A DNA stretch of 64,000 nt from Kaistia soli DSM 19436 (GTDB lineage: Bacteria > Pseudomonadota > Alphaproteobacteria > Rhizobiales > Kaistiaceae): assembly GCF_900129325.1 (NCBI RefSeq), contig NZ_FQUP01000002.1:202668-266667 (forward strand). Direction: 5' to 3'. The translations under genes and the position numbers were made by a program. Shown here one piece after another: positions 20,849 to 30,393 of the stretch; within the stretch, counting starts at the first letter, position 1; each line of letters begins with the position of its first letter. The notes beneath the pieces were generated by a model. It searched no databases, was not told where the DNA came from, and saw nothing but the letters and a program-made list of their open reading frames with translations.

Positions 20849-22363
20849 ATGATCCGCATCCTCATCTATATCGCGCTCGTCTTCGCGGCCGCCGCCGGCT
20901 TTGCCTGGCTCGCCGACCGTCCCGGCGAGATCACGCTCGCCTGGCAGGGCTATGAGGTTTCAACCAGCCTGATGGTCGCTGCCGTCACGATCGCCGCCGC
21001 CTTCGTGCTCGTCGCCATCCTCCTCTCGATTCTGATGGCCGTCATCCGCGCCCCGAGCCTCCTGGACGGCTGGCTGACCGGGCGTCGCCGCGAGCGTGGC
21101 TATCGTGCACTCTCGCGCGGCATGATCGCGATGGGCGCGGGCGACGTCAAAAAAGCGAAGCGCCATTCCGCCGAAGCCAGGAAGATCCTTGAGGGCGAGC
21201 CGCTGACTTTGCTGCTCGCAGCCCAGACGGCTCAGGCGGCCGGTGACGGTGCCGGCGCGCGCGCCGCTTTCGAGGCGATGCTGCCAGAATCAGAGACCCG
21301 CCTGCTCGGCCTTCGCGGCCTCTATGTCGAAGCAGAACGGGCGGGCGAGCACGAGGCAGCACGGCACTATGCCGAGGAAGCCGTCAAGGCGGCGCCAAGC
21401 CTCGGCTGGGCGGGCGAAGCGCTCTTCACCTACCAATCTTCGGCTGGCGACTGGCGTGGCGCCCTGCAGACCCTCGGGTCCAACCTGCAGGCCAAGCTCG
21501 TCGACAAGACAAGCGCCCACCGCCTGCGCGCGGTGCTGCTGACCGCGCATGGCCTTGAACTGGAGACCGGAAGCCCGCATGAGGCGCTGGCCGCGGCGCT
21601 CGAGGCGGTCCGCCTCGCACCCGGCCTCGTCCCGGCGGCGACGCTGGCGGCACGCCTCTCCGCGCGCCAGGGCGATATCAAGCGGGCCATCAAGGTGCTC
21701 GAGGCCGCCTGGAAGCAGGAGCCGCATCCAGAGCTTGCCGAGGCCTATCTGTCGGTTCGCCCGGGCGATGCTGCCGGCGATCGACTGAAGCGGGCCCAGA
21801 AGCTCGCGGATCTCCGGCCGTCGAGCCCGGAAAGCGCCTTCGCGGTCGCGCGTGCGTCGATCGACGCACGCGAATGGCCCGAGGCCCGCCGCGCACTGGG
21901 TACGCTGCCGGAAAGCGGCCAGACCGAGCGCTATTGGCTGCTGATGGCCGAGATCGAGGATGGCGCCGAGGGCGACCGTGGACGTGTGCGCGAATATCTC
22001 GGCCGGGCCGTGCGCGCGCAACGCGACCCCGTGTGGATGGCAGACGGTTATGCGTTCAGCGCCTGGGCGCCGCTGTCGCCGGTCAGCGGGCGACTCGATT
22101 CGTTCGAATGGCGCACGCCGAGCATGGCGCTGGCAGAAGATCCGCGACCGCTGCTCAACATGGATCTTTCGCGTGCAACGCCCGCCGAAACAGAGCCGGA
22201 GCCGGCACCCCCGATCGCTCCGATGGTGATCGAAGCCAATCCTGCCCCGAAAGCAGCCACGAACGGCACGGACACGCCGAAAACAACGCCTCCGCCGCTG
22301 CCTGATGATCCCGGCATCGACGAGGAGCGGCCGGCAACCGTGGATCGGCTGCGCCTGCAATAG
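20849..22363 (+). CDS. hemY: HemY-like TPR membrane protein
   Basis: 504 residues. Two transmembrane helices lie at about 5-22 and 34-62, typical of the HemY N-terminal domain. They are followed by a long periplasmic or cytoplasmic region of TPR-like helices. The tail is Pro/Ala/Thr-rich. This is the proteobacterial HemY linked to the heme operon, not the protoporphyrinogen oxidase of Bacillus with the same name. Its role in heme synthesis is not settled. It starts nine bases after the mitofilin-like gene. Confidence 0.85.
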   Translation: MIRILIYIALVFAAAAGFAWLADRPGEITLAWQGYEVSTSLMVAAVTIAAAFVLVAILLSILMAVIRAPSLLDGWLTGRRRERGYRALSRGMIAMGAGDVKKAKRHSAEARKILEGEPLTLLLAAQTAQAAGDGAGARAAFEAMLPESETRLLGLRGLYVEAERAGEHEAARHYAEEAVKAAPSLGWAGEALFTYQSSAGDWRGALQTLGSNLQAKLVDKTSAHRLRAVLLTAHGLELETGSPHEALAAALEAVRLAPGLVPAATLAARLSARQGDIKRAIKVLEAAWKQEPHPELAEAYLSVRPGDAAGDRLKRAQKLADLRPSSPESAFAVARASIDAREWPEARRALGTLPESGQTERYWLLMAEIEDGAEGDRGRVREYLGRAVRAQRDPVWMADGYAFSAWAPLSPVSGRLDSFEWRTPSMALAEDPRPLLNMDLSRATPAETEPEPAPPIAPMVIEANPAPKAATNGTDTPKTTPPPLPDDPGIDEERPATVDRLRLQ

Positions 22364-22455
22364 ACGACAACGCCCGTGGCGGGCTTGAAACCCGCCGCGA
22401 ATGTGGCTATGAACGCGCCGTCTCCGCCCGGGACGAAAACCGGGCCCGACGTCGT

Positions 22456-22531
22456 GCCGCTTTAGCTCAGCTGGTAGAGCACATCATTCGTAATGATGGG
22501 GTCACAGGTTCGAATCCTGTAAGCGGCACCA
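22456..22531 (+). tRNA. tRNA-Thr (anticodon CGT)
   Basis: A cloverleaf can be drawn by hand: acceptor GCCGCTT/AAGCGGC, D-stem GCTC/GAGC, anticodon stem CATCA/TGATG with loop TTCGTAA, T-stem ACAGG/CCTGT with loop TTCGAAT, discriminator A and an encoded CCA. The anticodon is CGT, which reads ACG threonine codons. It lies between hemY and the first Ku gene. No integrase or repeat of its 3' end is nearby. Confidence 0.96.
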
Positions 22532-22611
22532 CTTCTTCCTCATCCCTTCGATAGTGTGGAACCCTCGCCGGTGCGCCGCATTGAATCGCGTTGCGGAGCG
22601 GGAGGCATGTG

Positions 22612-23424
22612 ATGGCGCCACGGCCCTTCTGGAAGGGATATCTGAAGCTCTCGCTGGTGACATGCGCTGTGTCGATGACGCCGGCGACCAGCGACAGCGC
22701 CAAGGTCCGTTTCCACACCATCAATCGCGCCACCGGCAATCGCGTCATCAGCCGCTATGTCGATGCCGCCACCGGCAAGCCCGTCGACGATGACGACATG
22801 GTGAAGGGCTATCCGCGCGGCGAGGATGACTACGTCTTGCTCGAAGATGACGAGCTTGACGCCGTAGCCCTCGACAGCACGCGCACCATCAACATCGAGA
22901 CCTTCGTTCCCGCCGACAGCATCGGCTGGATCTGGTACGACAAACCGCATTTCCTGGCGCCCGACGACGAAGTCGGCACAGAGGCCTTCGCGGTGATCCG
23001 GGCCGCCATGGAAGCGACGAAAACCGTCGGCATCGCGCGCCTTGTCCTCTATCGGCGCGAGCGCGCGGTCATGCTCGAGCCGCGCGAAAACGGCATCGTG
23101 CTGTGGACGCTGCGCTATGGCGACGAAGTGCGGGATGCTGAACCGTATTTCGCGGGAATTGAAGACGAGAAGCCCGATACCGAAGGGCTCGATCTGATGC
23201 GGCGCCTGATCGCCAAGCGGAAACAGTCCTTCGATCCTGCTTTGCTCGCCGATCCGGTCGAGGAACGGCTGCATGAGATGATCGCCGCCCGTAGCAAGAC
23301 GCGGCGCCGCCGCAAGAAGCCCGTCGAGGCAGAGGCACCCGCCGAAACCGGCAATGTCATCAACATCATGGATGCGCTGAAGCGCAGCCTTGCAACGGAA
23401 AAGAAGCCGGCTAAACGACGTTGA
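22612..23424 (+). CDS. ku: Ku protein (first copy), NHEJ end-binding
   Basis: A 270-residue bacterial Ku that encircles broken DNA ends and recruits LigD. Family features are the N-terminal WKGYLKLSLV, RFHTINRATGNRV and VKGY, and a Lys/Arg-rich C-terminal tail (RSKTRRRRKKP), which in other Ku proteins binds DNA and the ligase. The ATG at 22612 follows GCGGGAGG. It is convergent with ligD, with only six bases between stops. It differs clearly from the second Ku at 26035-26895, so this is not a recent duplication. Confidence 0.94.
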   Translation: MAPRPFWKGYLKLSLVTCAVSMTPATSDSAKVRFHTINRATGNRVISRYVDAATGKPVDDDDMVKGYPRGEDDYVLLEDDELDAVALDSTRTINIETFVPADSIGWIWYDKPHFLAPDDEVGTEAFAVIRAAMEATKTVGIARLVLYRRERAVMLEPRENGIVLWTLRYGDEVRDAEPYFAGIEDEKPDTEGLDLMRRLIAKRKQSFDPALLADPVEERLHEMIAARSKTRRRRKKPVEAEAPAETGNVINIMDALKRSLATEKKPAKRR

Positions 23425-23430
23425 CCTAGC

Positions 23431-26031
23431 CTATCTGGACTTGCGGCCGCGCTTTGCTTTCGGCACTTCAAGCGGCGCTGCGGCGGCCTGCAGGTCGGCC
23501 CAGGGATCAGAGCCTCGCGCAGCGATATGTCCGGGGGCGTTGGCGACAGTGAAATGGGCCGGCCCGATATCGGGTCCAAGTTCATCCCAGGAAAGCGGCA
23601 TCGAAACGGCGGCGCCTGGCCGGGCACGCGTCGAATAGGCAGCAACGGCCGTCTGTCCGCGCTGATTGCGCAGATAGTCGATGAGGATCTTGCCGCCGCG
23701 CTTCGCCTTGGCAATCGTCGCCACATAGCGGTCCGGTGCATCGCCCGCCATTGCTTCGGCCATCGCCTTGGTGAAGGCCTTTGCCGCCGGCCAGTCCGCC
23801 TTCGGCTTCAAGGGCGCAACGACATGCAGACCCTTGCCGCCCGACGTCTTCACAAAGGCCGCGAGACCCGCCGCCTCGAAGCGGGCGCGGACATCCGCTG
23901 CAGCTTCGATGACTGCAGCCCAGCTGACGCCCTCCCCGGGATCGAGATCCATGATGATCCGGTCCGGACGCTCCCAGTCAGCCAGCGTCGACCCCCAAGG
24001 ATGGATTTCAAGCGTCGCCGACTGCACCAGCGCCATCAACCCGTCGAGACTGTCGATGCTGATGAACGGTGGCTCATTCCTGGCCTTGGGATCAGGCACC
24101 AGCCGCACGGCTGCATTGACCCCCTTCCAGGCATGCTTCTGGAAGAACTTTTCTCCGTCGATGCCCTCGGGGCAGCGGAGCAGCGCCAGCGGCCGGCCGA
24201 CGATATGCGGCCCGATGAAGCGCCAGACTTCGGCGTAATAGTCCGCGAGCCCTTCCTTGGTGATGCCGGCATCAGGCCAGTATATCCGGTCCGGATGCGT
24301 GAGCTTCACCGTCCGCTTCGGCGGCTTCGGCACCGGGGGCGCGGCTCCTTCCTTGGCGACTTTCGCTCGTTCGCGCACGATTTCGCTCGCCGGCTTGTCC
24401 TCGCGCAATCCACGGAACGAAGCATGCCTGAGATGGCCATCACCCGTCCAGGCACGGAATTCGACTTCGGCCACCAGCACCGGATCGACAAAGCGTGCGC
24501 CGCGCCGCTCGTCGGCAGTCAGTGCCTCCGCGAACGGGCTCTTGTCGACGGCGATCGCCTGAAGTCGCCGATAGAGATCGCGCGATACGCTCGCCGTAAA
24601 CCCGGTTCCGACACGTCCGACATGATCGAGGCCATCGGCGTCATGGACGCCAAGCAGCAGCGAACCGACGGCATGCTGCGTCGCCGTAGAGGGAACATAG
24701 CCCCCGATGACGAACTCCTGGCGCGCCGAACACTTCGATTTGACCCAGCTGCGGCCGCGGCCCGATCGATAGGGCGAATCCGCGACCTTGGAGACGACAC
24801 CTTCGAGGCTGAGACGGCAGGCATGGCGTAGAACCATCTCGCCGCTCTCAGGGAAATGCGCGCTGTAGCGGAGCGAAGGGCCGCCCGCACCGATCAGCCG
24901 CTCCAGCGTCTCCTTGCGCTTGATGAGGGGAACGCGGGTGAGGTCCTCTCCGTCGAGATGGATCAGATCGAAGGCATAGAAGACGAAGCGATCGCTGCGG
25001 CCCTCGCTGAGATCGGCCTGAAGGGCTGAGAAGTCCGACGCGCCGGCCGCCCCTTCGACGACGAGCTCACCATCGATCATCGCCGCCTGACATGGCAGCG
25101 CCGCGAGGGCAGCGACGACATCGGTGCCGAACTTGCTGGTCCAATCGAGCCCGGTGCGCGTCAGCAGGCGAACCTCGCCGTCGGCAATGCGGGCGATCAG
25201 GCGGTAACCGTCAAATTTGATCTCGTGCAGCCAGCGCGCGCCCTCTGGTGGCGCCGCTACCAGCGTCGCGAGTTCCGGCGGCACGAAGTCCGGCATCTTT
25301 GCCTTCCGGGCTTCGGCAGGCCGCTCTGTCTCGGGCGCGGGCGCCGAAGAGGCCGGCACCTTGCCGGATGACGCCGCCTTGCTCTTGGCCGTCGTCACCC
25401 GGACCGGCTTGGCGGCGGCGGAATCAGGCTCTTCGATCTTGCCCGTCTTCGACGACCAGCCCGGCGGCTCGCCGGCCACCTCGGAGATGGAACGCCCGGT
25501 CTTCGCGGAATCCGGCGCCTCTTCGAGGATATCGGGGGCATCGTCTGTCCGGGCAAATTCATCATCGCCCTTGATCAGCAGCCAGTTCTCGCGCTTTTCA
25601 CCCGGTTTGCCATGCATGCGGACGAGGTGCCAGCGTCCCTTGAGGCGCTCGCCGTCGAGCGAAAACTCCAGATGCCCCTTGGCATAGCCCTTGTGCGCAT
25701 CGCCGATCGGCGTCCAGGTGCCGCGGTCCCAGACGATGACCGTGCCCCCGCCATATTCGCCTTTTGGAATCGTGCCCTCGAAGTCGCCATAGTCGAGCGG
25801 ATGGTCCTCGACATGGACGGCGAGCCGCTTCTCTTCCGGGTTGAGGCTCGGCCCCCGGGTGACCGCCCAGCTCTTCAGAACACCGTCCATCTCCAGGCGG
25901 AAATCATAGTGAAGGCGCGTCGCATCGTGCTTCTGGATGACGAAACTGTTGCCGCTTTCCGCCGCCGCGCTGCCCTCCGGCTCCGGCGTCGTCTTGAAAT
26001 TGCGCTTGCTGCGATAGGTTTCGAGCGCCAT
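23431..26031 (-). CDS. ligD: multifunctional DNA ligase D (phosphoesterase-ligase-polymerase)
   Basis: 866 residues, with the domain order seen in Pseudomonas LigD. The 3'-phosphoesterase is at about 30-160 (HYDFRLEMDG, HPLDYGDFEG). A linker rich in Ala, Pro, Lys and Ser spans about 175-245. The ATP-dependent ligase is at about 250-560, with the nucleophile Lys272 in EIKFDGYR. The archaeo-eukaryotic primase-type polymerase is at about 575-860, with catalytic Asp695 and Asp697 in MDLDPGEG. It trims, fills and seals double-strand breaks. It starts four bases after the second Ku gene, so the two are co-transcribed. Confidence 0.97.
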   Translation of the reverse strand: MALETYRSKRNFKTTPEPEGSAAAESGNSFVIQKHDATRLHYDFRLEMDGVLKSWAVTRGPSLNPEEKRLAVHVEDHPLDYGDFEGTIPKGEYGGGTVIVWDRGTWTPIGDAHKGYAKGHLEFSLDGERLKGRWHLVRMHGKPGEKRENWLLIKGDDEFARTDDAPDILEEAPDSAKTGRSISEVAGEPPGWSSKTGKIEEPDSAAAKPVRVTTAKSKAASSGKVPASSAPAPETERPAEARKAKMPDFVPPELATLVAAPPEGARWLHEIKFDGYRLIARIADGEVRLLTRTGLDWTSKFGTDVVAALAALPCQAAMIDGELVVEGAAGASDFSALQADLSEGRSDRFVFYAFDLIHLDGEDLTRVPLIKRKETLERLIGAGGPSLRYSAHFPESGEMVLRHACRLSLEGVVSKVADSPYRSGRGRSWVKSKCSARQEFVIGGYVPSTATQHAVGSLLLGVHDADGLDHVGRVGTGFTASVSRDLYRRLQAIAVDKSPFAEALTADERRGARFVDPVLVAEVEFRAWTGDGHLRHASFRGLREDKPASEIVRERAKVAKEGAAPPVPKPPKRTVKLTHPDRIYWPDAGITKEGLADYYAEVWRFIGPHIVGRPLALLRCPEGIDGEKFFQKHAWKGVNAAVRLVPDPKARNEPPFISIDSLDGLMALVQSATLEIHPWGSTLADWERPDRIIMDLDPGEGVSWAAVIEAAADVRARFEAAGLAAFVKTSGGKGLHVVAPLKPKADWPAAKAFTKAMAEAMAGDAPDRYVATIAKAKRGGKILIDYLRNQRGQTAVAAYSTRARPGAAVSMPLSWDELGPDIGPAHFTVANAPGHIAARGSDPWADLQAAAAPLEVPKAKRGRKSR

Positions 26032-26034
26032 CGA

Positions 26035-26895
26035 TCAACTCGCCTTGCGTCGCGGGGCTGGCTGCGGCTTGTCGGCCGGTGCCTTGCGCTTCGCGGGCTT
26101 GCCCGCCGGCTTGCTGGCACTCATCGCGGCCGCGCTTTCGCGGAGCGCCGACAGGAGATCGCCCGATGCCGTGCGTTTCACCGGCTTCGGCTTCGCAATC
26201 TTGCGACCCTCTATCTTCGCCTTGACGAGTTCGGCCAGCGCCGCCTCATAGCGGTCGTCGAAGGCCGCCGGATCGAAGGTGCCAGCCTTGGTGTCAATGA
26301 TGTGCTCGGCGAGTTCAAGCATCTCGCCTTTGATATCCAGCTTCGGAATGTCGCCGAAGACCTCCTTCGAGGATCGGACCTCATAGTCGAAATTGAGCGT
26401 CGTGCCGACGAGACCCTTGCCACAGGGGCGGATCAGCAGCAGGCGCACGCGGCGGAACAAGACGGCCTCCGCCAGCGCCGCGACCTTCTCGGCCTGCATG
26501 CCCTCGCGGATCAGATCGAAGGCCTCCTCGGCATGGCGATCAGCGGGGGCGAGATAATAAGGGCGATCGAGATAAACATCGTCGAGGCCAGCGCAGGGAA
26601 AGAACGCCGAGACCGTCAGCGTCTTGTCGCTTTCGGGCACCGCCGCCGCGATCTCCTCGGGCTCGAAGATGATCGGATCGCCCGACCCTGTGTCATAGCC
26701 CTTGACCTGATCGTCGCGCTCGACTGGCTTTTCCGTCTCGCTGTCGACGAAGTGGCGCTCGATCCGGTTGCCGGTTCTGCGGTTAATGGTGTGGAAAGCG
26801 ATCCGCTCCGATGTGGAGGCGGCGGTATAGAGCGCGACAGCCGCGCTGAGCTCGCCGACCTTGAGGTGCCCCTTCCAGTTCGCCCGTGGCGCCAT
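26035..26895 (-). CDS. ku: Ku protein (second copy), NHEJ end-binding
   Basis: 286 residues. Core Ku features are ANWKGHLKVGEL at the start, AFHTINRRTGNRI and VKGY. The C-terminal tail after residue 240 is strongly basic, with repeated KPAKRKA-like Lys/Pro/Ala runs; it is longer than in the first Ku. The tail composition suggests extra DNA binding. It is the first gene of a Ku-LigD operon. A 158-base gap separates it from the divergent GFA gene and must hold its promoter. Confidence 0.95.
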   Translation of the reverse strand: MAPRANWKGHLKVGELSAAVALYTAASTSERIAFHTINRRTGNRIERHFVDSETEKPVERDDQVKGYDTGSGDPIIFEPEEIAAAVPESDKTLTVSAFFPCAGLDDVYLDRPYYLAPADRHAEEAFDLIREGMQAEKVAALAEAVLFRRVRLLLIRPCGKGLVGTTLNFDYEVRSSKEVFGDIPKLDIKGEMLELAEHIIDTKAGTFDPAAFDDRYEAALAELVKAKIEGRKIAKPKPVKRTASGDLLSALRESAAAMSASKPAGKPAKRKAPADKPQPAPRRKAS

Positions 26896-27053
26896 GCCTT
26901 AGCCCTCCGCGGGGGATTCAATGCGCCATCGCCCGGGATCGTTCCGAAACCTTGCGCAGCCTAAGTCAGATAAGGACCGGACCGCGATCAGCGGGAACGA
27001 CGTGCGGGTTTGGCGTTTTCTTCTTCGCATGTGTCAGTCGGGAGAAACAGAGC

Positions 27054-27437
27054 ATGTCACGCAAGCGAACCGGCGGCTGCCTCTGCGGGGCGGTCCGCTT
27101 TGAACTCGATGGCGAGCCATTCCTGATCGGCGTCTGTCATTGCGCCGATTGCCGCAAGGAAAGCGGCAGCGCATTCACCTTTTACGCAAAATGGCCGCGG
27201 GCGGCCTTTCGGGTGACGGGCGAAACGCGGACCTATGCAGGCCGCGATTTCTGTCCTGCCTGCGGAGCGCGTTTGTTCAATCTCCATGCGGAGGATGTCG
27301 AGCTGCGCGTCGGCAGCCTCGACGAAGCGCCCACCACCATCGGATCGCCGAGCCAGGAGGGTTGGATCAAGCGCCGCGAAACCTGGCTGGCACCGATCGG
27401 TGGAGCGAGCCAAAGTACCGAGGACACTCCGCGCTGA
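27054..27437 (+). CDS. GFA family zinc protein (CENP-V/GFA domain)
   Basis: 127 residues. Zinc-binding cysteine motifs are GGCLCGAVRF at the N-terminus, CHCADCRKESGS in the middle and FCPACGARLF. The family includes glutathione-dependent formaldehyde-activating enzymes, but most members, including this one, have no known substrate. The ATG at 27054 follows a GGGAGAAA-like site. It is divergent from the Ku-LigD operon and convergent with the GGDEF gene. Confidence 0.88.
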   Translation: MSRKRTGGCLCGAVRFELDGEPFLIGVCHCADCRKESGSAFTFYAKWPRAAFRVTGETRTYAGRDFCPACGARLFNLHAEDVELRVGSLDEAPTTIGSPSQEGWIKRRETWLAPIGGASQSTEDTPR

Positions 27438-27452
27438 CCAATGGGGCGCAGC

Positions 27453-28388
27453 TCAGCCGATAGCAGGCGCGTCCGTCAGCCCCTGCCCATGCAGGCGGAT
27501 GCAGTCGCGCCCGGCGAGCTTGGCCGCATAGAGCGCTCCGTCCGCCTTGTCGAAGAGCCGTGCGGCCGTATCGCCGTTCTCGGCTACCGCGATCCCGGCC
27601 GAGAAGCTGTAGATGAATTCCGGCTGCTCCGGGATCGGCCGGGTGTCCCGGATGAGGCACAACATTCGACCGAGGATTTCCGCCGCTTGCTCCCCATCCG
27701 TGTCGGGCATCACCAGCACGAACTCCTCGCCGCCAAAGCGGCCAAAGCAGTCTGTCCGGCGGACGGTCGCCTGGATCCGATGCGCGAAGTCGCGGAGGAT
27801 CTGGTCGCCGGTCTGGTGGCCAAAGCGATCATTGACCACTTTGAAGTGATCGAGGTCGAGAAGTGCGACGCTGCCGATCACGCCCTCGCGCCTCGATGCG
27901 CCGGCGATCATCTCGCTAACCCTTGCAAGCACGAAACGGCGATTGGCGATGCCGGTCAGTTCGTCGGTGAAGGAAGCCTTGATGGCGAAGTCGCGGGCCT
28001 GGCGGACGGCGCGCTCGTCTGGCCGCAGGTCGGTCACGTCGCTGGCGATGCAGAGCATCCAGCCGTCGCTCTGCACGGTCTCGGTCATCCAGAGCCAGCG
28101 TCCGTCATAGAGGTCGGTCTCGAAGGCGCGATAGCCGAGCTTGCCCCGGCGCGACTGGGTGGCAACCAGCCATTGCTCGAAGTCGTTCGTCTTCAGCACC
28201 GTGCCGCGCTGCAGCGCGAAGTTCCGCCGCATGATCTCCGACCACAGCGGACGTTCGTCCTCGCCGAGGAAGAACGCAGCCCGAAAGGCCAAATTGGCGA
28301 ACTGCAGGCGATCGAATGAATCATAGGCTGCGACAAGTACTGGCGCCTGCTGCCAGAGACTCGTCAATATGAGCGGCAGATCATCCAT
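27453..28388 (-). CDS. PAS-GGDEF diguanylate cyclase
   Basis: About 311 residues. An N-terminal PAS-like sensor (about 12-135) precedes a GGDEF domain with the active-site motif FGGEEF. An inhibitory-site RRTD lies five residues before it, so c-di-GMP feedback inhibition is likely. There is no membrane segment. I chose the ATG at 28388 because a promoter-like element lies just upstream; an alternative ATG at 28496 would add 36 residues with no homology. No EAL domain is present, so it should synthesise c-di-GMP. The signal sensed is unknown. Confidence 0.87.
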   Translation of the reverse strand: MDDLPLILTSLWQQAPVLVAAYDSFDRLQFANLAFRAAFFLGEDERPLWSEIMRRNFALQRGTVLKTNDFEQWLVATQSRRGKLGYRAFETDLYDGRWLWMTETVQSDGWMLCIASDVTDLRPDERAVRQARDFAIKASFTDELTGIANRRFVLARVSEMIAGASRREGVIGSVALLDLDHFKVVNDRFGHQTGDQILRDFAHRIQATVRRTDCFGRFGGEEFVLVMPDTDGEQAAEILGRMLCLIRDTRPIPEQPEFIYSFSAGIAVAENGDTAARLFDKADGALYAAKLAGRDCIRLHGQGLTDAPAIG

Positions 28389-28458
28389 GCGTCGATGCAA
28401 AACTCGAAGGGAATCCGTGTTCCGGTCGGCTGCCCCCGAAGCAGACCCGATCACGCCG

Positions 28459-28489
28459 TATATACTGCCATCCCGGGCAGCTTGTACAA
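28459..28489 (-). promoter_or_regulatory. weak promoter-like element before the GGDEF gene
   Basis: On the minus strand TTGTAC (28489-28484) is followed after 18-19 bases by GTATAT/TATATA (28465-28459). The match is moderate and the spacing slightly long. It would initiate just before the ATG at 28388. Confidence 0.25.
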
Positions 28490-28503
28490 TCGCCATCGAG
28501 ATA

Positions 28504-30393
28504 TCAGCTCGTCATGCGCGGCGCGCCACCAGCGATCAGTTCGGCCGGAATGTCGTCGAACGACGCGTAGTTCATGCTGTAGAGGCGGGCGTAGAGGCCC
28601 TTCTTTTGCATGAGCGCGTCATGGTTGCCCTGTTCGACCAGCGTGCCGTTCTGCAGCACGATGATGCGATCGGCGCCGCGGATGGTGGCGAGACGATGGG
28701 CGATGACGAGGCCCGTGCGGCCCTTGAGAAGGATCGCCAGCGCCTTCTGGATCTGCCGTTCGGTATAGCTGTCGATATTGGCCGTCGCTTCGTCGAGAAC
28801 GAGGATCTGCGCATCGGCAACGAGCGCGCGGGCGAAGCTGATCAGTTGGCGCTGGCCCTGCGAGATGTTGCTGCCACGCTGTTCCAGTTCGCTGTCATAG
28901 CCCTTCGGCAGCTGCATGATGAACTCATGCGCCCCAACCGCTTTGGCGGCTGAGATCACCTCCGCCCGGCTCGCCTCGGTCTTGTGATAGCGGATATTGT
29001 CGAACACCGTGCCTGAGAACAGGAACGGTTCCTGCAACACCATCGCGATATGGCGCCCGAGCGAATCCTGCGTCACGTCACGCACATCGCGCCCGCCGAC
29101 CAGCACCTGGCCGCTCGTGACGTCATAGAAGCGATGCACCAGCGCCATCGCGCTGGTCTTGCCCGATCCCGTCGGCCCGACGAGAGCTACCGTCTCGCCC
29201 GGATTGACGCGGAACGAGACGTCATGCAGCACCGGCTGCCCGGGCACATAACCGAACGTGACCTTGCGGAACTCGACAGACCCGTCCATGTCCTCGGGCA
29301 GGGCGACCGCATCAGCTTTGTCCGTGACGTCGACGGGAACGTCCAGCACCTCGGAGATGCGCTGGCCCGACGCCATGGCGCGCTGCATGACGCTGTATTG
29401 CAGCGTCAACGACCGGATCGGGTCGAAAAAGCGCTGGATATAGAACAGAAACGCCACCATCACGCCGATATCGAGGCTTTTCGACAGCACCATCGAGCCG
29501 CCGACGACGATCACCGTCGCCATGGCGATGCCGGTCAGCGTGTCGACGATCGGCACCATGACCTGCGCATACTTGGCCGCGAGCAGGTTGGCGTCGCGAT
29601 GCGCGCGGACCTTCTCGTCATAGAGTTCAAAATTGACGCGCTGCCGGCTCATGCTCTGAACCGTTCGCACGCCGTGAATGCCCTCCGCGAGCGCGCCATT
29701 GGCGATCGACGAGGTCTCGTGCGCTTCCATGAAGGAGCGCTTGGCGAGCGGCAGCCAGAACAGCCGAACGATGAACAGGACCGGCATGGTCGCCAGGGTC
29801 AGCAGGCCGAGCCGCGGATCGAGCCAGAGCAGGACCACGACGATACCCGCGAGCAGCGCGATGTCGCCGATGGAGAGCACCGAGGTCTCCATGAACTCCT
29901 GCATCGAATTGACGTCGCCCTGCAGGCGCGACATCAGCCGGCCGACCTCCGTCTTGTCCATGAAGGAGAGCGACACCCGCTGCAGGTGGCTGAACATCGC
30001 CCGGCGCATGTCGAACAACACCCGTTCCGCCGCACTGCCGACAACAGTCTCCTGCAGATAGCTCGCGCCGTAGTTGACGAGGATCGTCGCCGCAAAGGCG
30101 AGCGCGCAGGAGACGAGCACAGCATGATCGGCGACGCCACCGGCCATACCGCTGTCGATCGCCGTGCGAATGATCAGCGGAATCGCGAGCTGCGTCAGCG
30201 TGAAGACGAGCACCGCCGCGACGGAAAGATAGACCTGGCCGCGATAGGGCGCGACGAAGCTCCAGATCCGGCGAACGATCTTTGGGTCATAGACCGCGCC
30301 GAAGATCTCCTCCTTCTCGCGATGCGAGCCCACAACGGCCCGGGGCGGACGTTCTGTTCCGGCGATAATGGCCTTCTCGGACCGGATGCTCAT
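28504..30393 (-). CDS. ABC exporter half-transporter, ATP-binding/permease (partner A)
   Basis: 629 residues. An N-terminal six-helix exporter domain (about 45-330) is fused to a nucleotide-binding domain (about 370-620). The Walker A is GPTGSGKTS, and the Walker B is ILVLDEAT with the catalytic Glu present. The signature is ISQGQ instead of LSGGQ, so it is degenerate. The start overlaps the stop of partner B by four bases (30390-30393). It is one half of a heterodimeric multidrug- or lipid-type exporter. The substrate cannot be told from the sequence. Confidence 0.93.
   Translation of the reverse strand: MSIRSEKAIIAGTERPPRAVVGSHREKEEIFGAVYDPKIVRRIWSFVAPYRGQVYLSVAAVLVFTLTQLAIPLIIRTAIDSGMAGGVADHAVLVSCALAFAATILVNYGASYLQETVVGSAAERVLFDMRRAMFSHLQRVSLSFMDKTEVGRLMSRLQGDVNSMQEFMETSVLSIGDIALLAGIVVVLLWLDPRLGLLTLATMPVLFIVRLFWLPLAKRSFMEAHETSSIANGALAEGIHGVRTVQSMSRQRVNFELYDEKVRAHRDANLLAAKYAQVMVPIVDTLTGIAMATVIVVGGSMVLSKSLDIGVMVAFLFYIQRFFDPIRSLTLQYSVMQRAMASGQRISEVLDVPVDVTDKADAVALPEDMDGSVEFRKVTFGYVPGQPVLHDVSFRVNPGETVALVGPTGSGKTSAMALVHRFYDVTSGQVLVGGRDVRDVTQDSLGRHIAMVLQEPFLFSGTVFDNIRYHKTEASRAEVISAAKAVGAHEFIMQLPKGYDSELEQRGSNISQGQRQLISFARALVADAQILVLDEATANIDSYTERQIQKALAILLKGRTGLVIAHRLATIRGADRIIVLQNGTLVEQGNHDALMQKKGLYARLYSMNYASFDDIPAELIAGGAPRMTS

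Noticed and set aside
22456-26895. tRNA-Thr plus NHEJ genes as a genomic island
   Set aside because: No integrase, no repeat of the tRNA 3' end and no shift in composition; the tRNA ends the heme region.
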